Assembly: GCA_963819645.1 (NCBI GenBank)
Contig: CAWFWZ010000001.1
Location: 62,001-126,000, forward strand
Direction: 5' to 3'
Length of the DNA: 64,000 nt
Source of the DNA: CAVVDY01 sp963819645
Lineage (GTDB): Bacteria > Acidobacteriota > Terriglobia > Terriglobales > Acidobacteriaceae
Notes under the pieces: model-generated
What the model saw: the letters and a program-made list of their open reading frames with translations, nothing else
Databases searched by the model: none
What the model was told of the DNA's origin: nothing
Translations under genes and position numbers: made by a program
Part shown: one piece after another, positions 17,742-27,420 of the stretch
Layout: each line of letters starts with the position of its first letter
How positions within the stretch are numbered: position 1 is the stretch's first letter

Positions 17742-19065
17742 ATGGAGCTGAGCGATCATCTTTTCCGGCAAGAAGCGGGACGCATGGTCGCCACGCTCAC
17801 GCGCATCTTCGGTGTACAAAACCTGGCGCTGGCAGAAGACGTTGTGCAAGACGCCTTCTGCCGCGCCCTTGAAGTCTGGAAGCTGCGCGGCGTGCCGGAG
17901 AATCCGTCGGCGTGGCTGATGGCGACGGCCAAGAACCGGGCGCTCGACGCGTTGCGGCGCGAGCGGACGGTGCGCACTTTTGAGCCCGAACTCAGCCGCT
18001 TCGTGCAAAGCGAATGGACGCTGGCCCCGGCGCTGGCAGAGCTCTTCGCGACCGACGCCATCAAAGACGACCTGCTGCGCATGATGTTCTCCTGCTGCCA
18101 GGCGCGCCTGTCGGAGGAAGCGCAGGTCACGCTCATCCTGCATATTCTTTGCGGCTTCAGCGTGGGCGAGGTTGCGAACGCGTTCGTCAGCACTCATGCC
18201 GCGACGGAGAAGCGAATCACGCGTGCGAAGAAGGTGCTGGCGCAGTCGAAGAAACTGTTCGATGTGGAGCGTGCGCAAGATGTCGCAGCGCGACTTCCGT
18301 CGGTTCACCGCGCGCTGTACCTGCTGTTCAACGAGGGATATCACGGCGCGTCGCCGGAGTCGGCGATACGCGAAGATCTCTGCCGCGAGGCGATGCGGTT
18401 GAACGGCGATGCTGCTTGAGCATCCGGCAGGAGCGGTGCCGGCGACCTATGCGCTGGCGGCGCTGATGTGTTTCAACGCTGCGCGCTTGCCGGGCAGGAT
18501 GGATGCCTCGGGAAACTTGAGTCCGTTTTTCCAGCAAGACCGCTCGCAATGGAATCAGGGATTGATCGCGGAAGGAATTCGGTTGCTGGATCTTTCGGCT
18601 GTGGGAACGGAGTTGACGGAGTACCACATTGAAGCGGGCATCGCGCGGGTACACGCCATCGCCAAACGTGCGGAAGAGACCGACTGGGCCAGCATCGTTT
18701 CACTCTACGATCTGCTGATAGCCGCGCGGCCGTCGCCGGTGGTGGCGCTCAATCGCGCTATCGCGATCGCAGAAAGAGACGGCGCAGCGCGTGGGTTGGA
18801 AGAGATCAGCCGGATTGCTGATGCCGAGCGCCTGGAACGGTATCCGTTCTACTGGGCCGCGATGGGTGAGTTTGAATTGCGTCTAGGTCGGTATGAAGCA
18901 GCAGGCCGGCATTTTCAAGCTGCGTTGAAGTTGGGGCGGAATGAGGCGGAGAGGAAGTTTCTGCGAGGTCGCGTGGAGGCATCAGTTGATGGATCGGTGC
19001 ACCTGGAAATGAGTGCTTCACAGATCAACGTTCATGGATCACACTCATTCCAACCGAAGGAATGA
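17742..19065 (+). CDS. ECF42-type RNA polymerase sigma factor, frameshifted
   Basis: A sigma factor of about 440 residues that redirects RNA polymerase. It has sigma region 2 (ALAEDVVQDAFCRALEVWK, NPSAWLMATAKNRALD) and region 4 (LILHILCGFSVGEVANAF, AATEKRITRAKK), then the long C-terminal TPR-like extension typical of the ECF42 group (HRALYLLFNEGYH, LMCFNAARLPGR, AVALNRAIA-like VVALNRAIAIAERDG, FYWAAMGEFELRLGRY). No anti-sigma gene adjoins, consistent with that group, where the C-terminal domain is thought to regulate. The frame changes near 18408-18415, probably an indel error, since the two halves join seamlessly at the conserved REAMRL/LLEHP junction. The last about 20 residues are encoded by an intergenic-type repeat (19030-19075), so the true stop may differ from the ancestral one. 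Confidence 0.87.
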
Positions 19066-19075
19066 GTGGCGCACC
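19029..19075. repeat. CACTCATTCC...GGAATGAGTGG palindrome
   Basis: An inverted repeat with arms CACTCATTCC and GGAATGAGTG around AACCGAA, followed by GCGCACCCGGGG. It overlaps the 3' end of the sigma-factor frame. Relatives lie at 48078-48112, 48305-48355 and 49226-49256. Confidence 0.6.
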
Positions 19076-19113
19076 CGGGGCGATTAGGAGCTAGCGGATA
19101 AACGGTCGCGATC

Positions 19114-20730
19114 TCAACCACGTCGAAAGGGAAGAAATAATGTCGCGACGGTTCCCTTTCCGACTTTGCTTCTGAGCGACAACCTACCTTCATGTCGGGC
19201 AACAATTCCCTTCGTAATCCAAAGACCGAGGCCATTGCCGCCGTGGCCCTTGGTGGTGAAGAAGGGTTCAAACAGCCGCTTAAAGGCCTCTTTGGGGATG
19301 CCCGATCCGGTGTCGGCCACGGTAATCAGCAGTCCCTTTCGGCTGGTCGCCCAGTCAGTAGCCTTGCGCGAACGCAAGAGGAGTCTGCCTCCCCTGGGGT
19401 GCATGGCATCGATGGCGTTGCCGATGAGATTCGCCAGGGCTTGCCTGATCTCTCCTTCAAAACACTCGACTGGTTCTTGCCCATGGTCCCGCGTCTCCAC
19501 CACGATGGATGAGTTGGTTAATTTTCCCTGATAGAGCGACAAGGTATCGCTGATGAGGGCGGCCGACGTGACGCTGGTGGCCGCACTTGACTGCTTGTGA
19601 AAGCGAAGCGTCTGATTGGCAATGGCGGACGCCCGTCTCAGTTCAATCTCGATGGCATTCAGGTAGCCAGTGGTTTTTTCGTCGTCCGTCGATCTCTGAG
19701 CCAGGTAAACCAGGTTGGTCACCGCTTCCAAAGGGTTGTTGATCTCGTGCGCAATAGAGCTCGCCAGCCTTCCTACGGCGGCGAGTTTTTCTGAGCGGAG
19801 CAGCGTCTGCTCGGTACGCTTTGCTTCCGTCACGTCGACCCCAAACACCAGAATGCCAGGAAGATTTCCGTCGACATCACCTATGGGCTGATAGACGAAG
19901 TCCAGTATGCGTTCTTCCAGCCTCTCAGAACCCTCGACCGCCAATGTGACGGGGCTACCCCTGCCGATGTATGGCTGACCCGTCGTATAAACCTCGTCCA
20001 GGACGCGAACGAACCCTTGTTCTTCGACCTCGGGCAAGGCTTCGCGTAACGGCTTTCCGATGACGTCGCGATTCGCGATGAGCTTTTGATACAGCGGGTT
20101 GGTCAATTCGAAGATGTGGTCCGGGCCTCGCAGTAAAGCGAAGAACGCCGGCGCGCTCTCGAACAGTTCCCGCAGAGAGGCAAGCCTGCGGCGCAAAGTG
20201 GTTGCCGCAATGGTGGCGGTGGTGGTCTCGGTACAGGTGACGAGGGTGCCTTGAATCGAACCGTCCAAATCGCGCACCGCACTGTAGCTGTAGGTCCAAT
20301 AGACATCTTCCAACTTACCGTCGCGAAATATCGGTACCAGCTGGTTCTCATTCCATGTGGCTTCGCCGGTCGACATGACCTGAGCTATCTGTGGACCGAT
20401 GATTGGCCAAATCTCGGGCCAGCAATCTTCTCCTCTTTGGCCTAAGGCGGAGGGATGTTTATCGGAGCCGATACTTCTGCGATAGGCGTCGTTGTAAAAC
20501 TGGATCAGATCGCGACCCCACCAGAGAAACATGGGATGCTTGGTGGCTAACAAGTTGTTAACAGTGATGACGAGGGACGGCGGCCAGCGCTCGATGGGGC
20601 CAAGCACGCTCTTACTCCAGTCAAACTCCCGGGTGCGATCGGCCATCTCGCCGGAGGCGAAGATGCGGTCCGCGCGACTGTCATTCCTGGGTTTAGATTC
20701 GGGAGTTTCTTGAGGAGAACTAGCCATCAT
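19114..20730 (-). CDS. PAS-domain sensor histidine kinase
   Basis: A 538-residue soluble kinase without transmembrane segments. Two PAS-like sensor regions are seen at about 40-175 (GPIERWPPSLVITVNNLL, EDVYWTYSYSAVRDLDG) and 185-305 (FESAPAFFALLRGPDHIFE, FVYQPIGDVDGNLPGILVFGVDVTE, read in two parts). The H-box follows with H328 in SSIAHEINNPLEAVTNL, then N-box NLIGNAIDAM, DTGSGIPKEAF, FEPFFTTKG and GNGLGLWIT. It should autophosphorylate at H328. No response regulator is adjacent, so it is an orphan. Either of the two initial ATGs could start it. The frame is intact. Confidence 0.92.
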   Translation of the reverse strand: MMASSPQETPESKPRNDSRADRIFASGEMADRTREFDWSKSVLGPIERWPPSLVITVNNLLATKHPMFLWWGRDLIQFYNDAYRRSIGSDKHPSALGQRGEDCWPEIWPIIGPQIAQVMSTGEATWNENQLVPIFRDGKLEDVYWTYSYSAVRDLDGSIQGTLVTCTETTTATIAATTLRRRLASLRELFESAPAFFALLRGPDHIFELTNPLYQKLIANRDVIGKPLREALPEVEEQGFVRVLDEVYTTGQPYIGRGSPVTLAVEGSERLEERILDFVYQPIGDVDGNLPGILVFGVDVTEAKRTEQTLLRSEKLAAVGRLASSIAHEINNPLEAVTNLVYLAQRSTDDEKTTGYLNAIEIELRRASAIANQTLRFHKQSSAATSVTSAALISDTLSLYQGKLTNSSIVVETRDHGQEPVECFEGEIRQALANLIGNAIDAMHPRGGRLLLRSRKATDWATSRKGLLITVADTGSGIPKEAFKRLFEPFFTTKGHGGNGLGLWITKGIVARHEGRLSLRSKVGKGTVATLFLPFRRG

Positions 20731-20869
20731 GATTCAACGGAAGGAATTCGGTTTGGACAGCGGATTCAGATCGAGTTGAAAACTAGGTCGCATTATAGCG
20801 TAGGAATTTGCGGGGTTGCGATGTCGTGGGCGTGGCATTGAACGGGTGACTGGGCCGGCAGTGGAGATC

Positions 20870-20958
20870 GGATCCCTCGGCGGCTGAAGCCGCCTCGGGA
20901 TGACAACAATAAACGAGCGCTGCAACGCGGCGCTGAAGCGCCGCTCTACCTTTTTTGC
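20870..20958. repeat. GGCTGAAGCC / GGCGCTGAAGCGCC intergenic repeats
   Basis: It contains CGGCGGCTGAAGCCGCC joined to a TCGGGATGACA fragment and then GCGGCGCTGAAGCGCCGC followed by TCTACCTTTTTT. The last hairpin-plus-T-tract would be a terminator shape on the + strand, but no + strand gene ends here, so I class it as a repeat. The same GCTGAAGCGCCGCTCTACC string recurs at about 49521-49538. Confidence 0.55.
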
Positions 20959-22116
20959 CTAACCTTTGTATCCTGCGTGGCCCAGGGCGTCGGAGAACTT
21001 CTTCAGGAAGTCGTCGACGTGTTCTGGTGTTGCCAGCGGGCCCATGATTCCGATGCGGAAGATCTTGCCTGCGAGCTGACCGAAGCCGCCGGCGATTTCG
21101 ATACCGTGCTCGTTGAGCAGTGTGGCGCGGACCTTCGCGTCGTCAACTCCGGCGGGCACGCGAACCGTGTTCAGGTTCCAGATGCGATGGCCTTCGGGCA
21201 CGAGCATCTGGAGTCCCATGCGCTCGATGGTTTTGACGAACTGATGGTGCGCTTTGTGGTGGCGATTGCAGCGCTCCGCCAGGCCTTCTTCTTCGATCAG
21301 CGTCAAGCCTTCATGCAGGGCGTAGAACATGGTCGCTGACGCGGTGTGGTGATAACGGTGCGACTCGAGCAGGTAGTCGGCGATGAGGCCGATGTCGAAG
21401 TACCAGGTGCGCGGAGGGCTCTTGCGCTGCTTCAGCAAGTCGGTGGCACGCGACGAAACCGTGATCGGCGATAGACCCGGAGGACAGCTCAGCCCTTTTT
21501 GCGTGCAACTGTAAGCGACGTCGATTCCGGTCTTGTCGACCTCGACCGGCATGGCACCCAGCGATGTGACGCAGTCGGCGATGACGATGGCTCCGACTTC
21601 GTGAGCCGCTTTGCAGATTGCTTCGCCGTGTTCGAAGACACCCGTCGAAGTTTCCGCCATCACGTACATGACGACCTGCGGCTTCTCGCGGCGGATGAAG
21701 TCGGTGGCTTCGTCCTCGGAGAAGAATTCTCCCCAGGGCTTCTCAAGACGGACGACATTCGCGCCCTGCCGCTTGGCCATCTCGGTCATGCGATCGCAGA
21801 AGTATCCGTTGGCGAGGACGGCGACTTTCGTATTGGCATCGACAAAATTCGTAATGGCAGTTTCCATGCCGCCGCTGCCGGTCGCCGAAATCGAAAACGT
21901 GAGCTGGTTCTTGGTTCCAAACACAGTGCGCAACATGCGCTCGTTGTCAGTGCTGATCTGAAAGAAATATGCGTCGAGATGGCCGACGACGGGCTGCGCC
22001 ATCGCTTCATAAACTCGCGGGTGAACTTGGGTTGGTCCAGGACCAAAGAGAAGCCGCTTGGGGGGATGAACTGAGATCGCATCGCCTACGGCGACGCTGT
22101 TTGCTGAACTGACCAT
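20959..22116 (-). CDS. Class V aminotransferase (alanine/serine-glyoxylate type)
   Basis: A 385-residue PLP enzyme, probably alanine- or serine-glyoxylate aminotransferase. Family features include LLFGPGPTQVHPRVYEAM near the N-terminus, SATGSGGMETAITNF (cofactor phosphate binding), ADCVTSLGAMPVEVD (the PLP-ring Asp region), and the Schiff-base lysine in YSCTQKGLSCPPGLS. Start ATG 22116 follows GGAGG at good spacing; an upstream frame to 22155 would add 13 residues without an RBS. It would interconvert glyoxylate and glycine with alanine or serine as donor. It stands alone, and its exact amino donor cannot be fixed. Confidence 0.9.
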   Translation of the reverse strand: MVSSANSVAVGDAISVHPPKRLLFGPGPTQVHPRVYEAMAQPVVGHLDAYFFQISTDNERMLRTVFGTKNQLTFSISATGSGGMETAITNFVDANTKVAVLANGYFCDRMTEMAKRQGANVVRLEKPWGEFFSEDEATDFIRREKPQVVMYVMAETSTGVFEHGEAICKAAHEVGAIVIADCVTSLGAMPVEVDKTGIDVAYSCTQKGLSCPPGLSPITVSSRATDLLKQRKSPPRTWYFDIGLIADYLLESHRYHHTASATMFYALHEGLTLIEEEGLAERCNRHHKAHHQFVKTIERMGLQMLVPEGHRIWNLNTVRVPAGVDDAKVRATLLNEHGIEIAGGFGQLAGKIFRIGIMGPLATPEHVDDFLKKFSDALGHAGYKG

Positions 22117-22334
22117 GAAACCTCCGTACGATTGCGATAAATCAAAGGATGACATTTATAAGGATAAACCTCAGTGCGGTGCGTCACAGAATTTCACGGA
22201 AGATCACGAAGGAGGGTGCAAAAACTGACGGCGGGCGGCAGCATCACGCGCTGTTTTCAGACAAGGAGTTCCTGTATCCTAGAGATTCCACCTCAAGCAC
22301 TTCGCCCACGCGGGCCATCTCCTTGGAGAATTGA

Positions 22335-23577
22335 ATGTACGTTGGGTATGTGCTGCTGATGGTAGCAGCGATTGGACTGGTAACCTGCACTGGCTTTTTC
22401 AGCTTGTTGCTGGTCGCAAGTTCCCGCTTCCGGCGCCGCAGAGTTCCAGAAATTTCGGCGGAACGTTTTCCGTCCCGTGACGCTGCTGAAGCCGCTTTGC
22501 GGGAGCGAGCCCAACCTGCGGGCCAACATCGCCAGCTTTTTTGACCAGGAATACCCAGTATTTGAAATCGTCTTTGGAACCCGCAGCCTGGACGATCCGG
22601 CGTTGACGGTGGTGGAGGAAGTTCGCAAGGACTATCCGTTCGTCCCGGTGAAGGTCGTTATTTCCGGTGAGCCGGCAGCTGCCAATGCCAAGATCTGCTC
22701 CTTGCAGAAGATGTACGCCGTCGCGCGTTACGACTACCTGGTCATCAGCGATAGCGATGTTCAGGTAGAGCCGAATTACATTCGCGAAGTTGTCGCCGAT
22801 CTGCTCGACCCAGAGGTTGGCATGACCACTTGCTTGTATCGCGGCGCAACCACTGGCGGATTCTGGTCGCGGCTCGAAGCGCTTGGCATGAGCGTTGAAA
22901 TGACGGCGGGCGTACTGGTTTCGGACCTGCTGGAAGGGATGCAATTCGCTCTGGGGCCGACCATGGCAATACGACGCGACGTGTTGAAGACGGTTGGCGG
23001 CTTCGGGCCATTGGCAGGCTATTGTGCCGACGACTACGTGCTGGGCCAGCGAGTCGCGCAATCGAGCAAACGCGTGGTGCTGTCGAAGCACGTAATCGAT
23101 CACGTGGTGGTCAACCGTTCTCTGACACCTTCGTTGCTTCACCAGATTCGCTGGATGAAGAGCACACGTTTCTCTCGCCCGGCGGGACATGCAGCGAGCG
23201 TTCTCAGCTTCGCGATGCCCTTTGGCCTGCTCGGGCTGGTGGCGGCGATGGCCATCGGCCGGCCGATGCTGGGTGTAGCTTTGCTCGCGGCCGCGGCGTT
23301 GAATCGCGTGCTGATGGCGCTGGTCGCCGGTTGGGCGGTGGTTGGCGATCCGTACGCATTGCGTTTGTGCTGGCTGTATCCGCTGCGCGACCTGATGGGC
23401 TTTGGCTTCTGGGTATGCAGCTTCTTCGGAAACGTAATCACCTGGCGCGGGCAGCAGTATCGCCTGGAGCTTAATGGTTTGATGGTGCCGGTCTCGGCGG
23501 CTCCGTCCGTTGTATACAGTGAACATCCGCACAAGACGCAGGTTGAGTCTGCGTACGCGGCAGAGCAGGTGTTGTAG
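22335..23577 (+). CDS. hpnI: HpnI-type glycosyltransferase (ceramide glucosyltransferase-like), frameshifted
   Basis: A membrane GT21-family enzyme of about 413 residues. It has an N-terminal transmembrane helix (GYVLLMVAAIGLVTC...), then PVTLLKPLCGSEPNLRANIAS, DxD-like SDSDVQVEPNY, the DDYVLGQ catalytic Asp region, and the (Q/R)xxRW motif as HQIRWMKSTRF, with two or three C-terminal transmembrane segments. In hopanoid synthesis HpnI adds N-acetylglucosamine to bacteriohopanetetrol; ceramide glucosyltransferases share the fold. The frame changes near 22430-22440 within the basic linker after the first helix, probably an indel. HpnH is present 21 kb away but no other hopanoid gene is close, so the substrate is inferred. 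Confidence 0.82.
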
Positions 23578-23797
23578 CGCGGGTGTGCACAGGGTGTCGT
23601 TCCGAGCCCGCCGCGGCGGGAGGGACCGCTTGTGTCATCCCCGAGGGGCTCGGATTCTGTCGATACGCTCCCACCACCCAGCACTTCGATTCATGCTGGG
23701 CTGTCATCACACGCCCTTCGGGCTCTGGAGGTTCGTGCCCTGACACGAGTCTTCGCAGGCGCGAGCTTTTCAGTTGGCCTCGTGTGACGGTTGGCGC
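23578..23797. repeat. Intergenic repeats between hpnI and the VPS10 gene
   Basis: Holds several short palindromes, including CCCGCCGCGGCGGGA-type (about 23608-23623), CCCCGAGGGGCTCGG (about 23640-23654) and GCCCTTCGGGC (about 23712-23722), plus a GTGTCATCCCCGAG fragment of the GTCATC repeat family. The flanking genes are convergent, so these may also end transcription, though no T-tract is evident. Confidence 0.45.
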
Positions 23798-26700
23798 TCA
23801 GTCGCGCTCGCGCCGCTGCTGTTCCTGTTCGCCGCCCGACTGCGTTGCCGGCTGCTCTCCGGTCCCTGCGCCGACGGTCAACGTGGGCACTCCCGACTTG
23901 CGCATCGCGGCATTCATCGCCGGAACTTCGGTGCGCTGGATCTCCTGCCACTGTGCCAGCTGTGTCTGGAGCCGCTGGTGCAATTCGTCAAAGACCTCGA
24001 GCTGTTGCGCCGTCGGTGCCGAGTCATTGAACTGTACCAGTTCGTTCAGGCTCCAATATTCCTCGTTCAACATGTTGGGATAGCGCAGGTTGCCTTCCGA
24101 ACTCTTCACCTTGAGTTGAAGCAGTTCGCCTTCGACGGGAGTCATTTTCTTGTCGAGCGACTGTGCCGCAGCAATGACCTCGCCGTTCGAAGATTCGGAG
24201 CCGGCCCACTTCTGCACCAGCTGAAGATTGTTGCGCAGACCGCGCATCTGGTTTACTGCGCGGTGTAGTTGATCGATGTCCTGCTGTACCTTCTGCGCCA
24301 ACTCAAGCTGCTTCTCCATGTCAGCTTGCGACACCGAATTGGTGATGCGCGGATCAAGTTGCACCACCAGCGGCTCGGTTTGGGTTGCGCCCTTTACGGT
24401 CAACTTCACCTGATAGGTGCCGGGAATCACCAGCGGCCCGCGCGGCGGATCGCCAACATAGAACGCACCCGGAATCTGCACTGGCGGATCGTAACGCAGG
24501 TCCCACGCGAAGCGATTCATGCCCGCGTTGATGGGCAGCAGGTTTGCCGGCTTTTCCTGGTCGGGCCACTCCGGCGGCTGCTCGCTCTTGTCCTCCTTCA
24601 GGCTCGACAAGCGGCGAACGCGTTTGCCGTTCGCGTCGAAGATCTCCATCACAATCTCTTCTTTGGCAGCCGGCTTGGCCTTCAGGTAGTAATCGACGAT
24701 GGCTCCCTTGGGCGGGTTATCGCCGACCGGGCGACGGCGATCAACCTGATCGGGGTAGTGCAGCCGCACGGTTGGCGACGGCTGGAAGAGATGGAAGTCC
24801 TGGTTGGCGATATTCGAATTCATCTGCCGCAGCGGAGTGACATCATCCAGAATCCAGAACGCGCGGCCATGCGTGGCGGCGATCAGGTCGTTGTCTTTGA
24901 GAGCGAGATCGTGAACCGGCGTGGTCGGCAAATTGAGTTGCAGCGACTGCCAGTGGGCGCCGTCGTCGGTGGAGAAGTAAACCCCGGTCTCGGTTCCTGC
25001 GTATAGCAAGTCCTTAACTTTGGGATCTTCTCGAACTGCCCGCACATACGACCCTGCGGGAATGCCGTTGGTAATACGCGTCCACGTCTTGCCGTAGTCG
25101 TGGGTTTTGTAGATCAGCGGATTGAAGTCATCGAGCTTGTGACGGTCGATGGCGGCGTACGCGGTTCCGGGATCATGGTGCCCGGCATCGATGATGCTGA
25201 CCATGCTCCACTCCGGCATATCTTTGGGGGTAACGTTCTCCCAGCTCTTGCCATCATCGCGGGTGAGCTGGATCAGCCCGTCATCAGTGCCGGCCCACAG
25301 CATGCCTTGCTTGAGCGGAGATTCCGACAGCGCGAACACCGTGTCGTAATACTCGACACTGGTGATGTCGAGCGTGATGTCGCCGCCGGAGGGCTTCTGC
25401 TTGCTCTTATCGTTGCGCGTCAGGTCGGGGCTGATGGGGTTCCAACTGTGTCCCTGATCGCCGCTCTTCATGACGTACTGCGAGGCGGTGTAGATGACAT
25501 TGGAGTCGTATTGCGAAACCATCACCGGCTCGGTCCACTGGAAGCGATATTTCAGGTTGTTCGCGCCATTGCCTGAGGTGTCGAGCGGGTACGGCGATAC
25601 ATCGGTCAAGCGCTCGGTCGCGTGATCGTAGCGAGTGATGATCGCCGCATCGGAGCCCGCGTAAACGATCTCAGGATTCTTCGGGTCGGGCGAGATGTAT
25701 CCGCTTTCGCCGCCGCCGACCTCGTACCAGTCCTGCCGTCCGATGACACCATCTTCGCTGCGACTCGCGATTGCAACTGTGGAGTTATCCTGCTGCGCGC
25801 CATAGACGCGATAGGGCCAGTGATTGTCGGTAACGACGTGGTAGAACTGCGCGGTCGGCTGATTGTTCTGCTGCGTCCACGTCTTGCCGCCGTCGGTAGA
25901 GATGGTCACGCCGCCGTCGTTGCTGTTCATGATGCGCTTCGGATTCGTGGGATCGATCCATAGTCCGTGATGATCGCCGTGCGGGGCGGGAAGCAGGTCA
26001 AAGGTTTTGCCGCCATCGTTGGAGCGAAACGCGCCGGTGTTCAGAACGTAGACCGTGTCCTGCTGCTGCGGATCGGCGAAGACGTGAGTGAAGTACCAGG
26101 CGCGCTGGCGATAGCGCTCGTCGTCGTTCACTAACGTCCAGGTATTGCCGGCATCGTCGGAACGATAAAGGCCGCCCTTCTTGGCTTCGATCAGCGCGTA
26201 CACGCGATTCGAGTTCGCGCCTGAAACAGAAATGCCGATGCGACCAAGCTCGCCTTCGGGCAGGCCGTGGCCTTCGAGATGTTTCCAAGTGAGTCCGCCG
26301 TCCGTCGATTTGTAGAGTCCGCTGCCGGGACCGCCGCTGGTGAACGTCCACGGTTGCCGGCGCACCTGATACATCGCGGCATAAACGATGCTGGAATTTT
26401 TCGGATCGAACACCACATCGATGGCGCCGGTGTTCTCGTCTTTGTAGAGAACCTTCTGCCAGGTCTTGCCGCCGTCGGCGGTGCGGAATACGCCGCGCTC
26501 TTCGTTCGGCCCCCAGGCGTGGCCGAGGGCAGCCACCAGCGCGATGTCAGGATTGCGCGGATCGATGATCAATGCTCCGATGTGGCGCGAATCTTTCAAG
26601 CCGATGTTCTTCCATGTTTGTCCGCCATCGGTTGACTTGTAGACACCGTCGCCATACGAGATGTTGCCGCGCAGACAAGCTTCGCCGGTTCCCACATACA

Positions 26701-27001
26701 GGACGTTGTGATCGGCGTCAGCAACAGCGATCGCGCCGATGGAGGAGACACTCTGCTTGTCGAAAGTTGGAACCCAGGTCATTCCGCCGTTGGTGCTCTT
26801 GAATACGCCACCGGCGACGGCACCGAAATAATAGGTGTTCGGGTCACCCGGCACGCCGGCAACGGCGAGGACGCGGCCTCCGCGAAACGGACCGATCTGG
26901 CGCCACTGCATGCCGCCTACGAGAGCGGGATTCACCTGAGCAAAAGCAGCGAAAGCGCCTGAGAAAACGAGAACAAACGCAAGAGCTAAACGACGAAACA
27001 T
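23798..27001 (-). CDS. VPS10/sortilin-like BNR-repeat secreted protein
   Basis: A 1067-residue exported protein with a signal peptide (MFRRLALAFVLVFSGAFAAF). About eleven Asp-box (BNR) repeats of the STDGGxTW type spread over residues 65-690, for example STNGGMTW, STDGGQTW, TADGGKTW, STDDGAHW, forming one or two beta-propellers as in sortilin/VPS10 and sialidase-like proteins. The C-terminal third carries a FnIII-like domain (GMNRFAWDLRYDPP) and a helical region (MEKQLELAQKVQQDIDQLH), ending in a low-complexity Gln/Glu tail. No hydrolase active site is evident. ATG 27001 is chosen over TTG 27016. Such proteins are very common in Acidobacteria; the ligand is unknown. The frame is intact over 3.2 kb, unlike many neighbours. 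Confidence 0.9.
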   Translation of the reverse strand: MFRRLALAFVLVFSGAFAAFAQVNPALVGGMQWRQIGPFRGGRVLAVAGVPGDPNTYYFGAVAGGVFKSTNGGMTWVPTFDKQSVSSIGAIAVADADHNVLYVGTGEACLRGNISYGDGVYKSTDGGQTWKNIGLKDSRHIGALIIDPRNPDIALVAALGHAWGPNEERGVFRTADGGKTWQKVLYKDENTGAIDVVFDPKNSSIVYAAMYQVRRQPWTFTSGGPGSGLYKSTDGGLTWKHLEGHGLPEGELGRIGISVSGANSNRVYALIEAKKGGLYRSDDAGNTWTLVNDDERYRQRAWYFTHVFADPQQQDTVYVLNTGAFRSNDGGKTFDLLPAPHGDHHGLWIDPTNPKRIMNSNDGGVTISTDGGKTWTQQNNQPTAQFYHVVTDNHWPYRVYGAQQDNSTVAIASRSEDGVIGRQDWYEVGGGESGYISPDPKNPEIVYAGSDAAIITRYDHATERLTDVSPYPLDTSGNGANNLKYRFQWTEPVMVSQYDSNVIYTASQYVMKSGDQGHSWNPISPDLTRNDKSKQKPSGGDITLDITSVEYYDTVFALSESPLKQGMLWAGTDDGLIQLTRDDGKSWENVTPKDMPEWSMVSIIDAGHHDPGTAYAAIDRHKLDDFNPLIYKTHDYGKTWTRITNGIPAGSYVRAVREDPKVKDLLYAGTETGVYFSTDDGAHWQSLQLNLPTTPVHDLALKDNDLIAATHGRAFWILDDVTPLRQMNSNIANQDFHLFQPSPTVRLHYPDQVDRRRPVGDNPPKGAIVDYYLKAKPAAKEEIVMEIFDANGKRVRRLSSLKEDKSEQPPEWPDQEKPANLLPINAGMNRFAWDLRYDPPVQIPGAFYVGDPPRGPLVIPGTYQVKLTVKGATQTEPLVVQLDPRITNSVSQADMEKQLELAQKVQQDIDQLHRAVNQMRGLRNNLQLVQKWAGSESSNGEVIAAAQSLDKKMTPVEGELLQLKVKSSEGNLRYPNMLNEEYWSLNELVQFNDSAPTAQQLEVFDELHQRLQTQLAQWQEIQRTEVPAMNAAMRKSGVPTLTVGAGTGEQPATQSGGEQEQQRRERD

Positions 27002-27420
27002 CAGTAGGTTCCTCAAATATTAACAATCCGCGTAATCGTACTTGCTGGCGGCAGAGAGGCGCAAGTCGCCAATCCGCGTAGCTTTTAGACAAACAATACG
27101 CAGGTTTGCGTCGCGTCAGCCGGATGCGTCCCTAACTCCGATCCCCACAAATCTTTGTAAAGGACGGGGTTGCTGGCCCTTTCGATCTCGCAACCGGCAC
27201 CTTTGTGCTATTGCATAACGCTGCTCCGAGTACTAGATTTCTCAACCATCTAGTGGGTTGAGTCGCTCGCAAGTGGGTACGAGCGACGTTCGTCGGGGGG
27301 TAAGTGTCGCACAAACACTCCTCCTTAAATTGATCGAGGTAGTTGACTACAGGACTAGTAGTTCTGCAGCACTATCTCCATTTCCGTCCGACAGTAGGAA
27401 TTCGAAGGGGGAAGGAACGA
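27002..27420. promoter_or_regulatory. Divergent intergenic region with structured leader
   Basis: This 419-bp region must carry promoters for the VPS10 and the Oar-like gene. Upstream of the latter are two consecutive perfect hairpins: CTCAACC/GGTTGAG (27241-27247 with 27256-27262) and GTCGCTCG/CGAGCGAC (27262-27269 with 27280-27287). A third possible stem ACTAC/GTAGT is at about 27346-27362. An 18-bp sequence at 27326-27343 recurs after the gene's stop. No known riboswitch class was recognised. Confidence 0.5.
27326..27343 (+). repeat. 18-bp direct repeat flanking the Oar-like gene, upstream copy
   Basis: TAAATTGATCGAGGTAGT here matches TAAATTGATCGAAGTAGT at 31420-31437 in 17 of 18 positions. 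The downstream copy starts at the stop codon. The pair brackets the complete gene with its leader. Confidence 0.6.

Noticed and set aside
17358..18344. 328-codon open frame on the - strand
   Set aside because: Antisense to the DGPF and ECF sigma genes.
20925..20958. Rho-independent terminator (hairpin plus TTTTTT) on the + strand
   Set aside because: Both neighbouring genes are on the - strand, and the hairpin belongs to a repeat family found elsewhere.
22399..23532. 377-codon open frame on the - strand
   Set aside because: Antisense to the HpnI-type glycosyltransferase.
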